A stretch of 64,000 bases of DNA from an uncultured euryarchaeote (GTDB taxonomy: Archaea > Thermoplasmatota > Poseidoniia > Poseidoniales > Poseidoniaceae): NCBI GenBank assembly GCA_937892945.1, contig CALBIL010000038.1, positions 1-64,000 of the forward strand, written 5' to 3'. This document shows, in pieces, positions 16,840 through 25,715 of the stretch. Position numbers and translations under genes: made by a program. The notes under the pieces were generated by a model. It saw nothing but the letters and a program-made list of their open reading frames with translations. It did no database searches and was not told the origin of the DNA. The stretch's first letter is position 1, and each line of letters starts with the position of its first letter.

Positions 16840-19431
16840 TCATCCCTCGATAACCGTTCCATCGTCTTTCTCAAGAACTTCTTCTTTATTGCGTGCTGAA
16901 AGTTCGATCAATACTGGTAAAAGAAGTAAAGCGAGTAAGAGAGAAAAGAAAACGGTAACAGCAGTAATTAATCCGAAATCTTGGATGACTGGCATCGGTG
17001 AAAACATCAGAACAAGGAAACCGAAAGCAGTGGTGAGTGCACTCATAATCAAAGCAACACCAGTGGTTGAAAGAGCGGCACGCAAAGCCTCCCAATGGGA
17101 ATCTCTTCGTGCGAGTTCAACTTCAATCCGCCGCCACATGTGAATCGAGTAATCAATACCGATACCGATGGTTAGCGCAGTCACCATCACGGTCAGAACA
17201 TTCCATTTCAAACCAAGCATAAACATTGAACCCGCAACCCAAAGTGAAGCCAACGCAACAGGCAAGAGTACGGCTAACGCTGGAACAACACGTCGTGTCA
17301 ATACCAACAGAACGACCATTGAAACGAAGAGTGAGATGACTGTTGACTTGATTTGAGAGGTATTCAAGCCATCAAGCACGGTTTGCAAAATGACAAGATC
17401 ACCAGTTACATACAAGTTCGCATGGTTATCGAGATTGTAGCGAAGCGTACCTTGCTCAGAAGTACTTCCAAGTTGTTCTTCAATTTTGCTAATGACAAGT
17501 TGAGATTCTGCTGAAGTCGATGCTTCAACACGGACTTCTGTTCTGAAATAGGTGATTTCACCATCGGTCAAGTGAACCGTTTGTTCAATACGCTGCGCCC
17601 AAGTTTCACCCGTCAATACATCCGCTACAGTTTGGTTGGTAGAAAGTTCAGAAAAGGCGGAAGCCAAATTGAGTTGTATTGAGGTGTTGACGACATAGAC
17701 ATCACCTGCATAAACTTCGATATTATGAGCCTCACCGAAAGAGGCATCTCGCAAAATCGCATCTCGCAAAACGACATATGGCCCTTCATATGAAGGCGAA
17801 GGCGGTGAATTATCAGTTCCTACAACGTCATGGTTCGCTTCGAAGTCTTTGTGTAAACCCCTGAGTTCATCCAGCATCAATCCGTCACCGGGTATACTTG
17901 AAGACAGATCAAGTGGTTCAAACAGAATGTAAATTAATTTCCACCCTGCACTGTCATAACTTGTTGCCATATCCTCTCGAACTTGCATAATTTCCATATC
18001 TGGGTCGACAAAGTCTGCGAGATCAAAATCAGTTTCAAGCGATGCTGCGCCAAAAATAGAAATGCCGGAAATCAGAATTGTCACCAGTATCACTGTAACT
18101 TGCTGCTTTTGTTGAACGGCCACAATACCACCAACAAGACGGGGCATGGTAATGGCTTGACTCTGTTGAACATTGAAGGCCTTGTTTCGGACGACATGCA
18201 GTGCACCTACCACAACTGTGGATGATACAAAAGCACACAAAACTCCGAAGGCGAGCGCATAACCAAATGTTGCTAATGGTGGCAAGGGTGAGATCACATT
18301 GGCCAAGAAAGCGGCTACTGTTGTTACAACTGCGAGTGAAAGAGGTATTGAAAGTCGAGCGCAAGCTCGTAACCACGCTTCAGCAGCATCATCCTGCTCT
18401 TTACGAATTGCTGAGAACGCTCGTTGCAAATGGATTGCATAATCAATACCGAGTCCAAGTACCAACGGAGCAACTGCAACTTCAAGAGCAGTAAACCGAA
18501 TTTCGAGATAATTCAAAACTCCGTAGGTCCAAATCAAAGCAAACGATAACCCAATCAACGGGAAGGCAATATCGTTCATCGACCGGAAAGCAATGGCAAG
18601 AAGTATGATGACCACCAATAAAGCAAGGACTACTAACAAGGCCAAATTATCAAAAGTGCCTTGGTCGATGTCATAGGAAATAAGGTCAAGAGAGGCCACA
18701 CCGTAATTTAAATCAGAAGATTCGGAAAGTTGTGCGAATTCAGTTCGAAACTGGTCTTGAATCACTTTGCGAGTCTCGACATCCAAATCAGGGTCAATTT
18801 CGAGCACCCAAAGCGTAGAAGAAGCTGTTGGGGCTGCATCACCGGTTCCATACTCGAGGTATTCACAACTCGAATCTACATTCAAATCACTGTGGAGGAG
18901 TGCGGCTGAAGCATAACGTGCCGCGGAGAGAAGTTGGTCGTCAGCAGAGAGTGAACAAACCGTGTCCTCATCAAACAGAAGGTTGAGAATTTCACTCCAC
19001 GATTCGATTGAATTCAATGAAGTACCATTGGCTTCTTCATCAAGTGCCAATTGTACAATTCCTGGCGTTGTAGTCCAAACGGCTACAGCATCTTGACGCT
19101 TAGAGGATTCGTTCTGCATGTGTGCAAGGTGGTCATTCATGGTTTGCAGGTGTTCTATAGAAAGTATACTTGAACCGTCTTTGACAGAAACATCAACAAA
19201 CATTGGCCTTGCTTCATTTGGAAAATGTTCATGGATCCGTTCATGCGCATCACTGGATTCCGAGTCAGGTGCAAAATCGGCGAGGTCGGTATTGAACGTC
19301 GGTGGTGAAGCGACAAGATGCACACTCAGTGTAACTGTAAACAGGAACACAACGACAAGCAGAACCGGGGCCATACGTTTGAACGATGGGGCCCAACTGG
19401 CCATTCGTTCTTCCAATGACACAGTATCCAT
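16840..19431 (-). CDS. MMPL/RND-superfamily exporter
   Basis: 863 residues. Two tandem halves, each with a transmembrane helix, a large exterior loop and a sterol-sensing-domain-like helix bundle. The conserved membrane motif appears in both halves: LGLGIDYAIHLQRAF (about 330) and IGIGIDYSIHMWRR (about 757), whose Asp is typically part of the proton relay. Such proteins export lipids, hydrophobic compounds or surface precursors by proton-motive force. No periplasmic adaptor or outer-membrane channel gene is nearby, as expected for an archaeon. Substrate unknown. The C-terminus is short and acidic/basic mixed. It is read divergently from rpoL. Confidence 0.85.
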   Translation of the reverse strand: MDTVSLEERMASWAPSFKRMAPVLLVVVFLFTVTLSVHLVASPPTFNTDLADFAPDSESSDAHERIHEHFPNEARPMFVDVSVKDGSSILSIEHLQTMNDHLAHMQNESSKRQDAVAVWTTTPGIVQLALDEEANGTSLNSIESWSEILNLLFDEDTVCSLSADDQLLSAARYASAALLHSDLNVDSSCEYLEYGTGDAAPTASSTLWVLEIDPDLDVETRKVIQDQFRTEFAQLSESSDLNYGVASLDLISYDIDQGTFDNLALLVVLALLVVIILLAIAFRSMNDIAFPLIGLSFALIWTYGVLNYLEIRFTALEVAVAPLVLGLGIDYAIHLQRAFSAIRKEQDDAAEAWLRACARLSIPLSLAVVTTVAAFLANVISPLPPLATFGYALAFGVLCAFVSSTVVVGALHVVRNKAFNVQQSQAITMPRLVGGIVAVQQKQQVTVILVTILISGISIFGAASLETDFDLADFVDPDMEIMQVREDMATSYDSAGWKLIYILFEPLDLSSSIPGDGLMLDELRGLHKDFEANHDVVGTDNSPPSPSYEGPYVVLRDAILRDASFGEAHNIEVYAGDVYVVNTSIQLNLASAFSELSTNQTVADVLTGETWAQRIEQTVHLTDGEITYFRTEVRVEASTSAESQLVISKIEEQLGSTSEQGTLRYNLDNHANLYVTGDLVILQTVLDGLNTSQIKSTVISLFVSMVVLLVLTRRVVPALAVLLPVALASLWVAGSMFMLGLKWNVLTVMVTALTIGIGIDYSIHMWRRIEVELARRDSHWEALRAALSTTGVALIMSALTTAFGFLVLMFSPMPVIQDFGLITAVTVFFSLLLALLLLPVLIELSARNKEEVLEKDDGTVIEG

Positions 19432-19445
19432 TGCTCTTGCGAAAC

Positions 19446-19495
19446 AAAGGCACTAAAAAAGAGAGAGGGGTGGATTTCCTCAAAGAAGTGCCTTT
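19446..19495. repeat. Inverted repeat upstream of the RND gene
   Basis: AAAGGCACT (19446-19454) and AGTGCCTTT (19487-19495) are perfect 9-bp inverted repeats separated by 32 bases, 15 bp upstream of the RND start and about 100 bp upstream of rpoL. It could be an operator for the divergent pair or a leader hairpin; nothing in the sequence decides between these. Confidence 0.5.
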
Positions 19496-19597
19496 CTACG
19501 GAAATTGAGTTCTGTTCAATGATGCATTCCATCCGTTTTCAAGGAGAATGGAGGGAGAAGGTTCAAAACAAAGTGGCAGGTCGCAAGAACGATTACA

Positions 19598-19855
19598 ATG
19601 CCAGTTAAAGTCCTCCTCAATGAAAAGAACGAACTTCGCTTGCGTGTCATTGGTGAAAGTCATACCGCTTTGCAAATGCTCCGAGAACGACTTAATATGA
19701 GCAAAAAAGTCGAATATGCAAATTATTTCCCAGGCCATCCTGAACTCGATGACCCTGAATTTTACATCCGTATCGCTGGAAAAAACACCTCTGACAAAGT
19801 ATTGAGAGAAATTGTTTCTGGACTGGCAAGTGAATTCGCTAGCATCAGCCTCTGA
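19598..19855 (+). CDS. rpoL: DNA-directed RNA polymerase subunit Rpo11 (RpoL)
   Basis: 85 residues. The small subunit that pairs with Rpo3 to form the alpha-like assembly platform of archaeal RNA polymerase. Signature features are GESHTALQMLRERL, VEYANYFPGHPELDDPEF and the helical C-terminus (DKVLREIVSGLASEF). Length matches the archaeal family. It is followed after 13 bp by truD on the same strand. Confidence 0.92.
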   Translation: MPVKVLLNEKNELRLRVIGESHTALQMLRERLNMSKKVEYANYFPGHPELDDPEFYIRIAGKNTSDKVLREIVSGLASEFASISL

Positions 19856-19868
19856 ATGGTGTATTCGA

Positions 19869-21272
19869 ATGACCACATGGACAGATTCTCTCGCAGAATC
19901 TATTGGACTTGACGGCTATGCCACGAACACACTCGGCATAGGGGGCGTCTTGAAAGCACGAGTTGCTGATTTTCGTGTCGAAGAGATTTCGACTCCTGTT
20001 CATCTTGAAAACCGTGGCCGATTTACCGTTGCTCGGATCATGCTCACCAACTGGGAAACCAACCGTTTCTGCAACACATTGGCAAAAGCTCTCTCGATTC
20101 CTCGTAACCGTATCTTTTTTGCTGGGACTAAAGACAAGCGAGCGGTGACACAACAGCTGTTTGTCATCGATGCGCCACAAGCCAAAGTTGCTGCAGTTGA
20201 AATCCCGGATGTCGAGATCGAAGTACTTGGCCGAACCCATCAAAAAATTGGCTTTGGCAACCACCGTGGCAATCGATTCACCATTGTTATTCGAGGCTGT
20301 GCTAACGAAGACGGAACACCGATGGCTGTTGAAACTGCATTGGAAGAAGTCGAAAAGATTCAAAAAGAAATGGCGTCCAAATTAGGAGAAGATACCTTTC
20401 CAAATTGGATTGGGCCTCAACGGTTTGGAGCAGGACGACCAGTCACTGCAGAAGTGGGAAAACACGTCATTGCTGGAGATTGGAAAAAAGCAGCACTCAC
20501 CTACATCGCAATGGCAGGTGAATCCGAAAACCTTGATGTTGCTGCCTTCAGAAAACATGTTCGTGAGAATGGTCCATCGGAAGAAGGGCTCGAATTGGCA
20601 CCGAAATGGCTCGGTTTTGAACGGAAAATGGTTGAACATCTCCTTCACAGACCCGAAGATTATATTGGAGCGTTCCGCAAACTACCAGGTAATTTACAAT
20701 TGATGACCGTTCATGCTTTACAATCGGTCGTGTTCAATAAATCACTCCATGCACGACTCGTAGCAAACCATCCAATTAGTTCCCCAATTGCAGGAGATTT
20801 TGTTGGACGTATTGATGAAAAGGGTCAACTCGACGCACCAAGTTGTGTATTGGTTGAACAACGAACACTCCCCCGTATCATCCGAAACTGTCAACTTGGC
20901 CGACTTGCTCCAACGGGGCCATTGCCAGGTACTGAAATCAAAACCTGTGATGGCTTGAGTGGCGATATCGAAAAAGAAATCGTTCACCAAATGGGCTTAA
21001 CAGATGTAAGTTGGGAAGTTGAGGCGATTCCTCGGCTTTCAACACGAGGGACTCGACGATCATTAGTAACCGGCTTCAAGGAAATGAGTGTTGACACCGT
21101 ACCTATTGCCAACGATGAGTCAATGGGTGAGCGGTGGAAGGCAGGACCCGTAAATAACAGCCGCTGGCATCCAGATGGAGCTTGCATACGATTCAGGTTC
21201 ACCCTTTCTTCAGGAAGTTACGCAACGACACTGTTGAGAGAGTTCATGCGATGCCCATTGCATCAATTGTGA
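19869..21272 (+). CDS. truD: tRNA pseudouridine(13) synthase TruD
   Basis: 467 residues from ATG 19869. Makes pseudouridine at tRNA position 13. The catalytic motif FFAGTKDKRAVTQQ holds the Asp near residue 89; the motifs IGFGNHRGNRFTIVIRG and FPNWIGPQRFG are family hallmarks. The central insertion expected in archaeal and eukaryotic TruD/Pus7 is present, giving the long size. It follows rpoL closely, and ends in a convergent arrangement with aEF-1beta, 128 bp away. Confidence 0.93.
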   Translation: MTTWTDSLAESIGLDGYATNTLGIGGVLKARVADFRVEEISTPVHLENRGRFTVARIMLTNWETNRFCNTLAKALSIPRNRIFFAGTKDKRAVTQQLFVIDAPQAKVAAVEIPDVEIEVLGRTHQKIGFGNHRGNRFTIVIRGCANEDGTPMAVETALEEVEKIQKEMASKLGEDTFPNWIGPQRFGAGRPVTAEVGKHVIAGDWKKAALTYIAMAGESENLDVAAFRKHVRENGPSEEGLELAPKWLGFERKMVEHLLHRPEDYIGAFRKLPGNLQLMTVHALQSVVFNKSLHARLVANHPISSPIAGDFVGRIDEKGQLDAPSCVLVEQRTLPRIIRNCQLGRLAPTGPLPGTEIKTCDGLSGDIEKEIVHQMGLTDVSWEVEAIPRLSTRGTRRSLVTGFKEMSVDTVPIANDESMGERWKAGPVNNSRWHPDGACIRFRFTLSSGSYATTLLREFMRCPLHQL

Positions 21273-21339
21273 AGTATCAACATATCAATCGTGAGCGATG
21301 CATATCGTGTTCGAATCAACGCGATGCATTCATGCTCTC

Positions 21340-21390
21340 AAAAAAAAAACATCACTTGAGTCGAGTGAGACAAAACTCACTGTACTCAAG
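21340..21390 (-). terminator. Hairpin plus T10 terminator after aEF-1beta
   Basis: Read on the minus strand, 11 bases after the aEF-1beta stop, CTTGAGT-AC-AGTGAG pairs with CTCACT-CG-ACTCAAG (21355-21390; 7 bp, a 2x2 internal loop, 6 bp, 6-base loop). A run of ten T follows after five bases (21340-21349). Archaeal termination usually needs only a T run, so the run is the likely functional element and the hairpin may stabilise the mRNA end. Confidence 0.75.
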
Positions 21391-21400
21391 ATGAGTGAAC

Positions 21401-21673
21401 TCAAAGAAGACCCATTGAAAGGACTTCGATTTCGCCAACGCCTGGAATATCGGAAATCTTTCCTTCCAAGGCATCTGCAAGACCTTCGCCATCATTCATG
21501 ACAACGTGAATCTGAACAAACTTGAGTCCGAAAGCCAAGGGCTTTACTTCAACGGACTGAATGTTGTAGGTATCGTCACTGAGACCTTGAACTGCTGTAG
21601 CGATTGCATCAGCATCCACGTTCTCAACATCCGAATCAGGATTGAGTTTGTATGTCATTGCTACCATACCCAT
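21401..21673 (-). CDS. ef1b: Translation elongation factor aEF-1beta
   Basis: 90 residues. Guanine-nucleotide exchange factor that recharges aEF-1alpha with GTP. The ferredoxin-like fold is recognisable from the start MGMVAMTYKLNPDSD, the middle VEVKPLAFGLKFVQIHVVM and the end GVGEIEVLSMGLL. The start follows GAGGTGATTCT, a strong ribosome-binding site. It lies 9 bp downstream of the zinc-ribbon microprotein gene, a pairing conserved in other euryarchaea. Confidence 0.93.
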   Translation of the reverse strand: MGMVAMTYKLNPDSDVENVDADAIATAVQGLSDDTYNIQSVEVKPLAFGLKFVQIHVVMNDGEGLADALEGKISDIPGVGEIEVLSMGLL

Positions 21674-21682
21674 AGAATCACC

Positions 21683-21850
21683 TCAGGGCCCCTGGTATTG
21701 GCAGGTTGGGCAGATGTAAATGACACCTTGATTGCGGCAACGAGGACTACGTCCAATCGGTGTGTCGCATCCAGGGCATGGGAATGAGGTTGAACCGGTT
21801 TCAACAAGTGGAACTCCGGATGATGTGCAGTTAGCGGCTCTTTCAGTCAT
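21683..21850 (-). CDS. Zinc-ribbon microprotein with four CPxCG-like motifs (HVO_2753-type)
   Basis: 55 residues, MTERAANCTSSGVPL to CPTCQYQGP. It has Cys in NCTSSG, CPGCD, PRCRNQG and CPTCQ, giving two probable zinc sites, and the motif FPCPGCDTPIGRSPRC. This matches a widespread archaeal family of which the haloarchaeal HVO_2753 is the studied member, also encoded just before aEF-1beta. The biochemical role is not settled; linkage to translation suggests RNA or ribosome contact. Stop and aEF-1beta start are 9 bp apart, so the two are co-transcribed. Confidence 0.88.
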   Translation of the reverse strand: MTERAANCTSSGVPLVETGSTSFPCPGCDTPIGRSPRCRNQGVIYICPTCQYQGP

Positions 21851-21970
21851 AATAGGTCCTCAGGAACAAATGGCCCACGCCCTCCCCTTCTTTATGCTTG
21901 CGTGCTGAATCACCTCAGTTTGGCAACGAAACTCAATCTAAGGCTTCCGCCAATGACGGTGATATCGAGT

Positions 21971-22315
21971 TTATCGCCCAAGTATGTTCAAACGTCCATG
22001 ACGGCCAGTGCTTACGACCAATTCCCCATTCCGTTCTCGGCACCATCCCGATTCGAGAACAAGAATATCACCGACTTGGGTGCGTTGTATTTGGTCACCC
22101 CATAATATGAGCCCGACGATTCCAGTTTCATCACGGCCACATGCAGCAGCAACTGGGCCGACATAGTGTTCTGAATAGACCATACGTCGAGGATAGATCC
22201 GAAGTAAAACAACTTCAAGACGATGAACCGGTTGGTCCACTTGTAAGTCAGTGATTTTTTGACGGTGGCTGGTGACTTTCTTACTCTTCTTCAGTGCTGC
22301 GTGATGTTTTACCAT
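21971..22315 (-). CDS. OB-fold nucleic-acid-binding protein (RPA/SOSS-B-like)
   Basis: 114 residues. After a basic N-terminus (MVKHHAALKKSKKVTSHRQK) a single OB fold is suggested by DLQVDQPVHRLEVVLLRIYP, then GIVGLILWGDQIQRTQVGD and VLESGWCRERNGELVVSTG, the usual layout of archaeal single-OB ssDNA- or RNA-binding proteins. No zinc finger is present. It follows rlmE on the same strand with 30 bp between them. Single-stranded DNA binding is likely but RNA binding cannot be excluded. Confidence 0.7.
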   Translation of the reverse strand: MVKHHAALKKSKKVTSHRQKITDLQVDQPVHRLEVVLLRIYPRRMVYSEHYVGPVAAACGRDETGIVGLILWGDQIQRTQVGDILVLESGWCRERNGELVVSTGRHGRLNILGR

Positions 22316-22345
22316 GAGGTGAGATTCACCTCAATGCACATCAAT

Positions 22346-23083
22346 CTATTCGCCTTTCTTTTTCCGCATGGAGAAGGACGAGGTGATGATGTCTGGGGCT
22401 TCAGCAATGTCATCCCCACTGAGCTTGAGATTCAATGCGGCTTCATATTTTTTCAGAACAGATACTTTACGGAATTTCCAAGGCATGAAGTTTATGCAAA
22501 TGAGGTAGACTTCCGATGATGAATTTCGTGAGGCATGGGGTGAATAGCGACGAACGTCGTAAAAAAACGGCCTGATGACTTCGATTAATTCCTCAACACC
22601 AACGCCCTGAAACAATTTGGTAACGAAAGATCCGCCTTTCGTTAACAGTGGAAGTGAAAAATCGAAGACAAGTGATACCAAGTTCATGGCAATAGCCTGG
22701 TCCATATCCCATTTACCAGTGATGTTTGGCGAGATGTCCGAGATGATTGAATTCAAAGGGCGGTCATTTAATTCCAGAAGAACACGTTGTTGAACATGGG
22801 GTTCTGTGATGTCTCCGACCATCAGAACTGCACCTTCTATGCGTTGACAGGCCTCTAAATCAACTCCAATGACCCAGCCATCTGCACCAACCAATTCAGT
22901 TGCAACTTGAGCCCAACCCCCTGGATGACAACCGACATCGAGAATAACATCACCTTTGCTAATCAAATTAAAGCGTTCTTGAATTTGCTTTAACTTGAAC
23001 GCTGAACGGGACCTGTAACCACTGGCCTTGGCTTGCCTACGCCAAGAATCACGCTTGTGGTTTTCAATCCAGTGGTCAGCCAT
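22346..23083 (-). CDS. rlmE: rRNA 2'-O-methyltransferase, RlmE/FtsJ family
   Basis: 245 residues. Methylates a ribose in 23S rRNA (or tRNA in some relatives) using S-adenosylmethionine. The start is ATG 23083, seven bases after TTAGGAGG. The K-D-K-E catalytic set is visible: Lys in RSRSAFKLKQI, Asp in SIISDISPNITG, Lys in FVTKLFQGVG and Glu in NSSSEVYLIC. The SAM-binding loop is DVGCHPGGWAQVA. A C-terminal extension of about 40 residues ends in basic KKKGE. Confidence 0.92.
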   Translation of the reverse strand: MADHWIENHKRDSWRRQAKASGYRSRSAFKLKQIQERFNLISKGDVILDVGCHPGGWAQVATELVGADGWVIGVDLEACQRIEGAVLMVGDITEPHVQQRVLLELNDRPLNSIISDISPNITGKWDMDQAIAMNLVSLVFDFSLPLLTKGGSFVTKLFQGVGVEELIEVIRPFFYDVRRYSPHASRNSSSEVYLICINFMPWKFRKVSVLKKYEAALNLKLSGDDIAEAPDIITSSFSMRKKKGE

Positions 23084-23208
23084 ACTCATTCCTCCTAACT
23101 GCCCTTCGCCACGCACCTGTTGATGAAACCTCGCTTTAATTCAACTCCGAAACAAAGAGATGAAGGGTGTCGGCATGCTCGGCGAAGCATGAGGGGAGGG
23201 TGTTTGAG

Positions 23209-24150
23209 TTGAAGTCCCCGATTTTTGTGATCTCGTGCCTTGTATCGCTACTCCTTATGGTGTCCTGCAGTGCTTTGGTTCAAGCACAAGTGATTGACCC
23301 ATCCAATACACTTCTCACACCTGTTGCAACCGAATCCATGGGACGCAGTCTTCTTGTTGAAGAAGTGACCACCACATGGTGCCCAACATGCGCACAAATA
23401 GATCCTTACCTGCGAGGAGTAGCAGATTCACACGGGTCGCGTATTACCATGGTCGCCTATCACCCTTCTGACGGTGAAGATGCTTTCCAACCTCCTGCGG
23501 CTCAACACCGTATCGATCGACTTGGACTTCTCCATGGTGGCGCAATACCTTCACCCACCTTCTTCGTCGAAGGGAAGAACCCTCGTTCTGGTACCGAGGC
23601 GTGGAATGATGTTCAACGAGACATACTCGACCTTGAATTAACTCGCCAAGAAACAAGTCTCTTGCAGTTTGAAGTGTTCCGTACTTCCGAAGGTATCACA
23701 GCTCGTGTGCTTTCATTTACCAATATGAGTGTCGAACTCAACAACACGCAATTGACGTTCCTTGTTCTTGAACATCAGAAGACAGTCCCGGATGGTTTTG
23801 TCAACCCAGGTGAAGAAACCCGTGACCGTGTAGTGGTGGCAACGGCTGAATGTGACTTCAACACTTCAACCATCCCAACTCAACTTGGACTCATAGCCGT
23901 GGGCGTCAATCAAGGGTGCGACAATGATTTTGAAATTTCATTTGAAGACATGGATGAATTCAGTATTGTTTTACTTCATGAAAGTACTGTAGATGCAATT
24001 GTAAATTCTGAGGCATCGCTTGGAACCTATGGTGCAGTTGAATTTGCATACCGTTCACGTGACATCCCAGATTCATGGTCACTTGCCAGCGTAATGCTGG
24101 TGGTCGCAGCAGGCGCGGGACTCATTGCGATATGGCCGCGTAAAAACTAA
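23209..24150 (+). CDS. Secreted thioredoxin-like protein with C-terminal membrane anchor
   Basis: 313 residues from TTG 23209, placed about nine bases after GAGGGGAGG; ATG 23167 would add 14 residues. A signal peptide (IFVISCLVSLLLMVSCSAL) leads into a thioredoxin fold with active-site motif WCPTC and cis-Pro loop AIPSPTFFVEG. A beta-rich domain follows (about 165-280), then a C-terminal transmembrane helix (SLASVMLVVAAGAGLIAI) and a basic end. It probably acts on protein disulfides outside the cytoplasmic membrane. It is read away from rlmE and lies near the VKOR cluster. Confidence 0.8.
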   Translation: MKSPIFVISCLVSLLLMVSCSALVQAQVIDPSNTLLTPVATESMGRSLLVEEVTTTWCPTCAQIDPYLRGVADSHGSRITMVAYHPSDGEDAFQPPAAQHRIDRLGLLHGGAIPSPTFFVEGKNPRSGTEAWNDVQRDILDLELTRQETSLLQFEVFRTSEGITARVLSFTNMSVELNNTQLTFLVLEHQKTVPDGFVNPGEETRDRVVVATAECDFNTSTIPTQLGLIAVGVNQGCDNDFEISFEDMDEFSIVLLHESTVDAIVNSEASLGTYGAVEFAYRSRDIPDSWSLASVMLVVAAGAGLIAIWPRKN

Positions 24151-24266
24151 AATCGCTCGGATACGGACGTAATCTTCCAGATTCATACCTTGATACGTCA
24201 TAAAGCGGCAATACGGCGATGCACAACTACACAGATTTAATAACCCTCACCGACAATGAAGGTGTA

Positions 24267-24536
24267 ATGGCAGAAACATGGGAAGACGTAACCAAAGATA
24301 GGACGCAACCTCTCAAAGAGTGGGTTGTCGAATACACAGTAGTCGTGAAACAAGAAACGAATCAACACCTGAACATCATGTATGGTGAAGACCTTGCTGA
24401 TGTTCAAAGAAGGTTGTTGCATGAGCTTCGAAAAAACTATGCTGAAAATGAACGGATTGATGTGACTGTTCAGAGAATGGAAGAAATCAAAGGCACTTCC
24501 GATTCGATCACCTTTGAAGGGTGTTTCACACCTTAA
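24267..24536 (+). CDS. Hypothetical protein
   Basis: 89 residues from ATG 24267, preceded by GAAGGTGTA; ATG 24219 is a weaker alternative. I recognise no family. The order EWVVEYTVVVKQE, then a helix DLADVQRRLLHELRKNYAEN, then IDVTVQRMEEIKG suggests a small alpha/beta domain. Soluble. Its TAA overlaps the stop of the convergent gene in a shared TTAA. Confidence 0.65.
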   Translation: MAETWEDVTKDRTQPLKEWVVEYTVVVKQETNQHLNIMYGEDLADVQRRLLHELRKNYAENERIDVTVQRMEEIKGTSDSITFEGCFTP

Positions 24537-25111
24537 TTGGCTTTCACACGGTAATGGACTTCAATCACTTCACCGTTTTGTAAAAGATAGTCGTCAAAGG
24601 AAGTAATACGGTTTTCCTCAGTGGCTCCTTCCCCAGAAGCACGAACGTGCATGACCATTTCATGTGTTGCATTGACACGGTAATCAAAAATTCCAGTTTC
24701 GTTAAAGTGATAACCCCAGATGTCAAAAAAGACACCTAACGAGATATCCCCGGCCTCATTGAGTTCGATGTGAAGTCTCCCAGTCTCATCGTGAGTGTGT
24801 ATCGTGTGCATGTAATCCTCTTGTCCGTTACAGATATCAGTTCGGATTCCAATTTCGGATTCAACTTTATACGGGCTAGCATCAATGAAGATTTCGAGAT
24901 TGACGTGATCATGGCGAGTTAAGGCCGTACCGTGTTGAACACAATCCGAGGCTAAAGGGTCAGGTGAGTCTGCAGTTGATGAGAGAGGTTCTCGTGAGGC
25001 AGATGGTGAATCATCTTGTTCGAAAAGTCCAGCGTTTTGAGCGTAAAGAACAACGATACCTGCTAAGGCCAATGCAGTCACGATGCCCCAGAAAGTCGTC
25101 TCTCGGTTCAT
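24533..25111 (-). CDS. Membrane-anchored extracytoplasmic His-rich protein linked to VKOR
   Basis: 192 residues. One N-terminal helix (FWGIVTALALAGIVVLYAQ), a Ser/Pro-rich linker, then an exterior domain. The notable motifs are TRHDHVNLEIFIDA, MHTIHTHDETGRLHIEL and SLGVFFDIWGYHF. I recall the HTHD...H and LG-FFD-WG pattern from uncharacterised proteins encoded beside thioredoxin/VKOR genes in actinobacteria, but no function. The clustered histidines could bind a metal. It is last in the operon epimerase-thioredoxin-VKOR-this gene, 13 bp after VKOR. Confidence 0.7.
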   Translation of the reverse strand: MNRETTFWGIVTALALAGIVVLYAQNAGLFEQDDSPSASREPLSSTADSPDPLASDCVQHGTALTRHDHVNLEIFIDASPYKVESEIGIRTDICNGQEDYMHTIHTHDETGRLHIELNEAGDISLGVFFDIWGYHFNETGIFDYRVNATHEMVMHVRASGEGATEENRITSFDDYLLQNGEVIEVHYRVKAN

Positions 25112-25124
25112 AGACTCACCTGAT

Positions 25125-25715
25125 CTAGATCGTGTTCCAATCTTTCGATTCGTTCATCCGCATTAAACGATAGAACCCAATAAACGCAGCGATATTAGCA
25201 AAGTGTGCCGTAGTACAATATTGGCATATTTTCTCCATTTGAATTTCATAATAGACGAGCATTCCGATCACAAAGAAGCCTGCAAAAGTAATGTAAGTTC
25301 CGTATTTAAGGTAGGAAGAAACCCAATCTGCGTTTGGTTCTTTAGAAGATGAATACACCAAATACAAAAGAACACAGAAGACAAATGCACCAATTCCGCC
25401 CCATGGAATCCCAAAAATAGGGTCGGTGTTGTACTCCGGATTTCCGATGACGTCATCACATGAAAGTATGCTGTTGGAGGCGCAAAAGTTTCCACCTTCA
25501 CTTATTTTCGAAGAGATCCAAAGGGTTTGGAAAGAGACAGCCACACCTGCAAGACAGGTGAGGAGTAGTCCAGAAAAGACTCTGCCTCGTTCACTGGCTA
25601 ATGAAGGGTATTTCTCGGTAAGCGGAGTGACCAATGAACGGCCAAACGGAAGAATCAATAAAAAACCCAAAAGAGTTGGAATGAGGTAAAGCATCAATTG
25701 AAGATTCGAGTCCAT
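25125..25715 (-). CDS. VKOR-family disulfide bond oxidase (DsbB-like)
   Basis: 196 residues, four to five membrane helices. The vitamin K epoxide reductase family passes electrons from exported thioredoxin-like oxidants to quinones. Both cysteine pairs are present: the loop pair in GNFCASNSILSCDDV (about 79 and 87) and the quinone-proximal CQYC (about 167-170). The start ATG directly follows the stop of the thioredoxin-like gene, with no spacer, so coupled expression is likely. The partner would be that thioredoxin-like protein. Confidence 0.9.
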   Translation of the reverse strand: MDSNLQLMLYLIPTLLGFLLILPFGRSLVTPLTEKYPSLASERGRVFSGLLLTCLAGVAVSFQTLWISSKISEGGNFCASNSILSCDDVIGNPEYNTDPIFGIPWGGIGAFVFCVLLYLVYSSSKEPNADWVSSYLKYGTYITFAGFFVIGMLVYYEIQMEKICQYCTTAHFANIAAFIGFYRLMRMNESKDWNTI

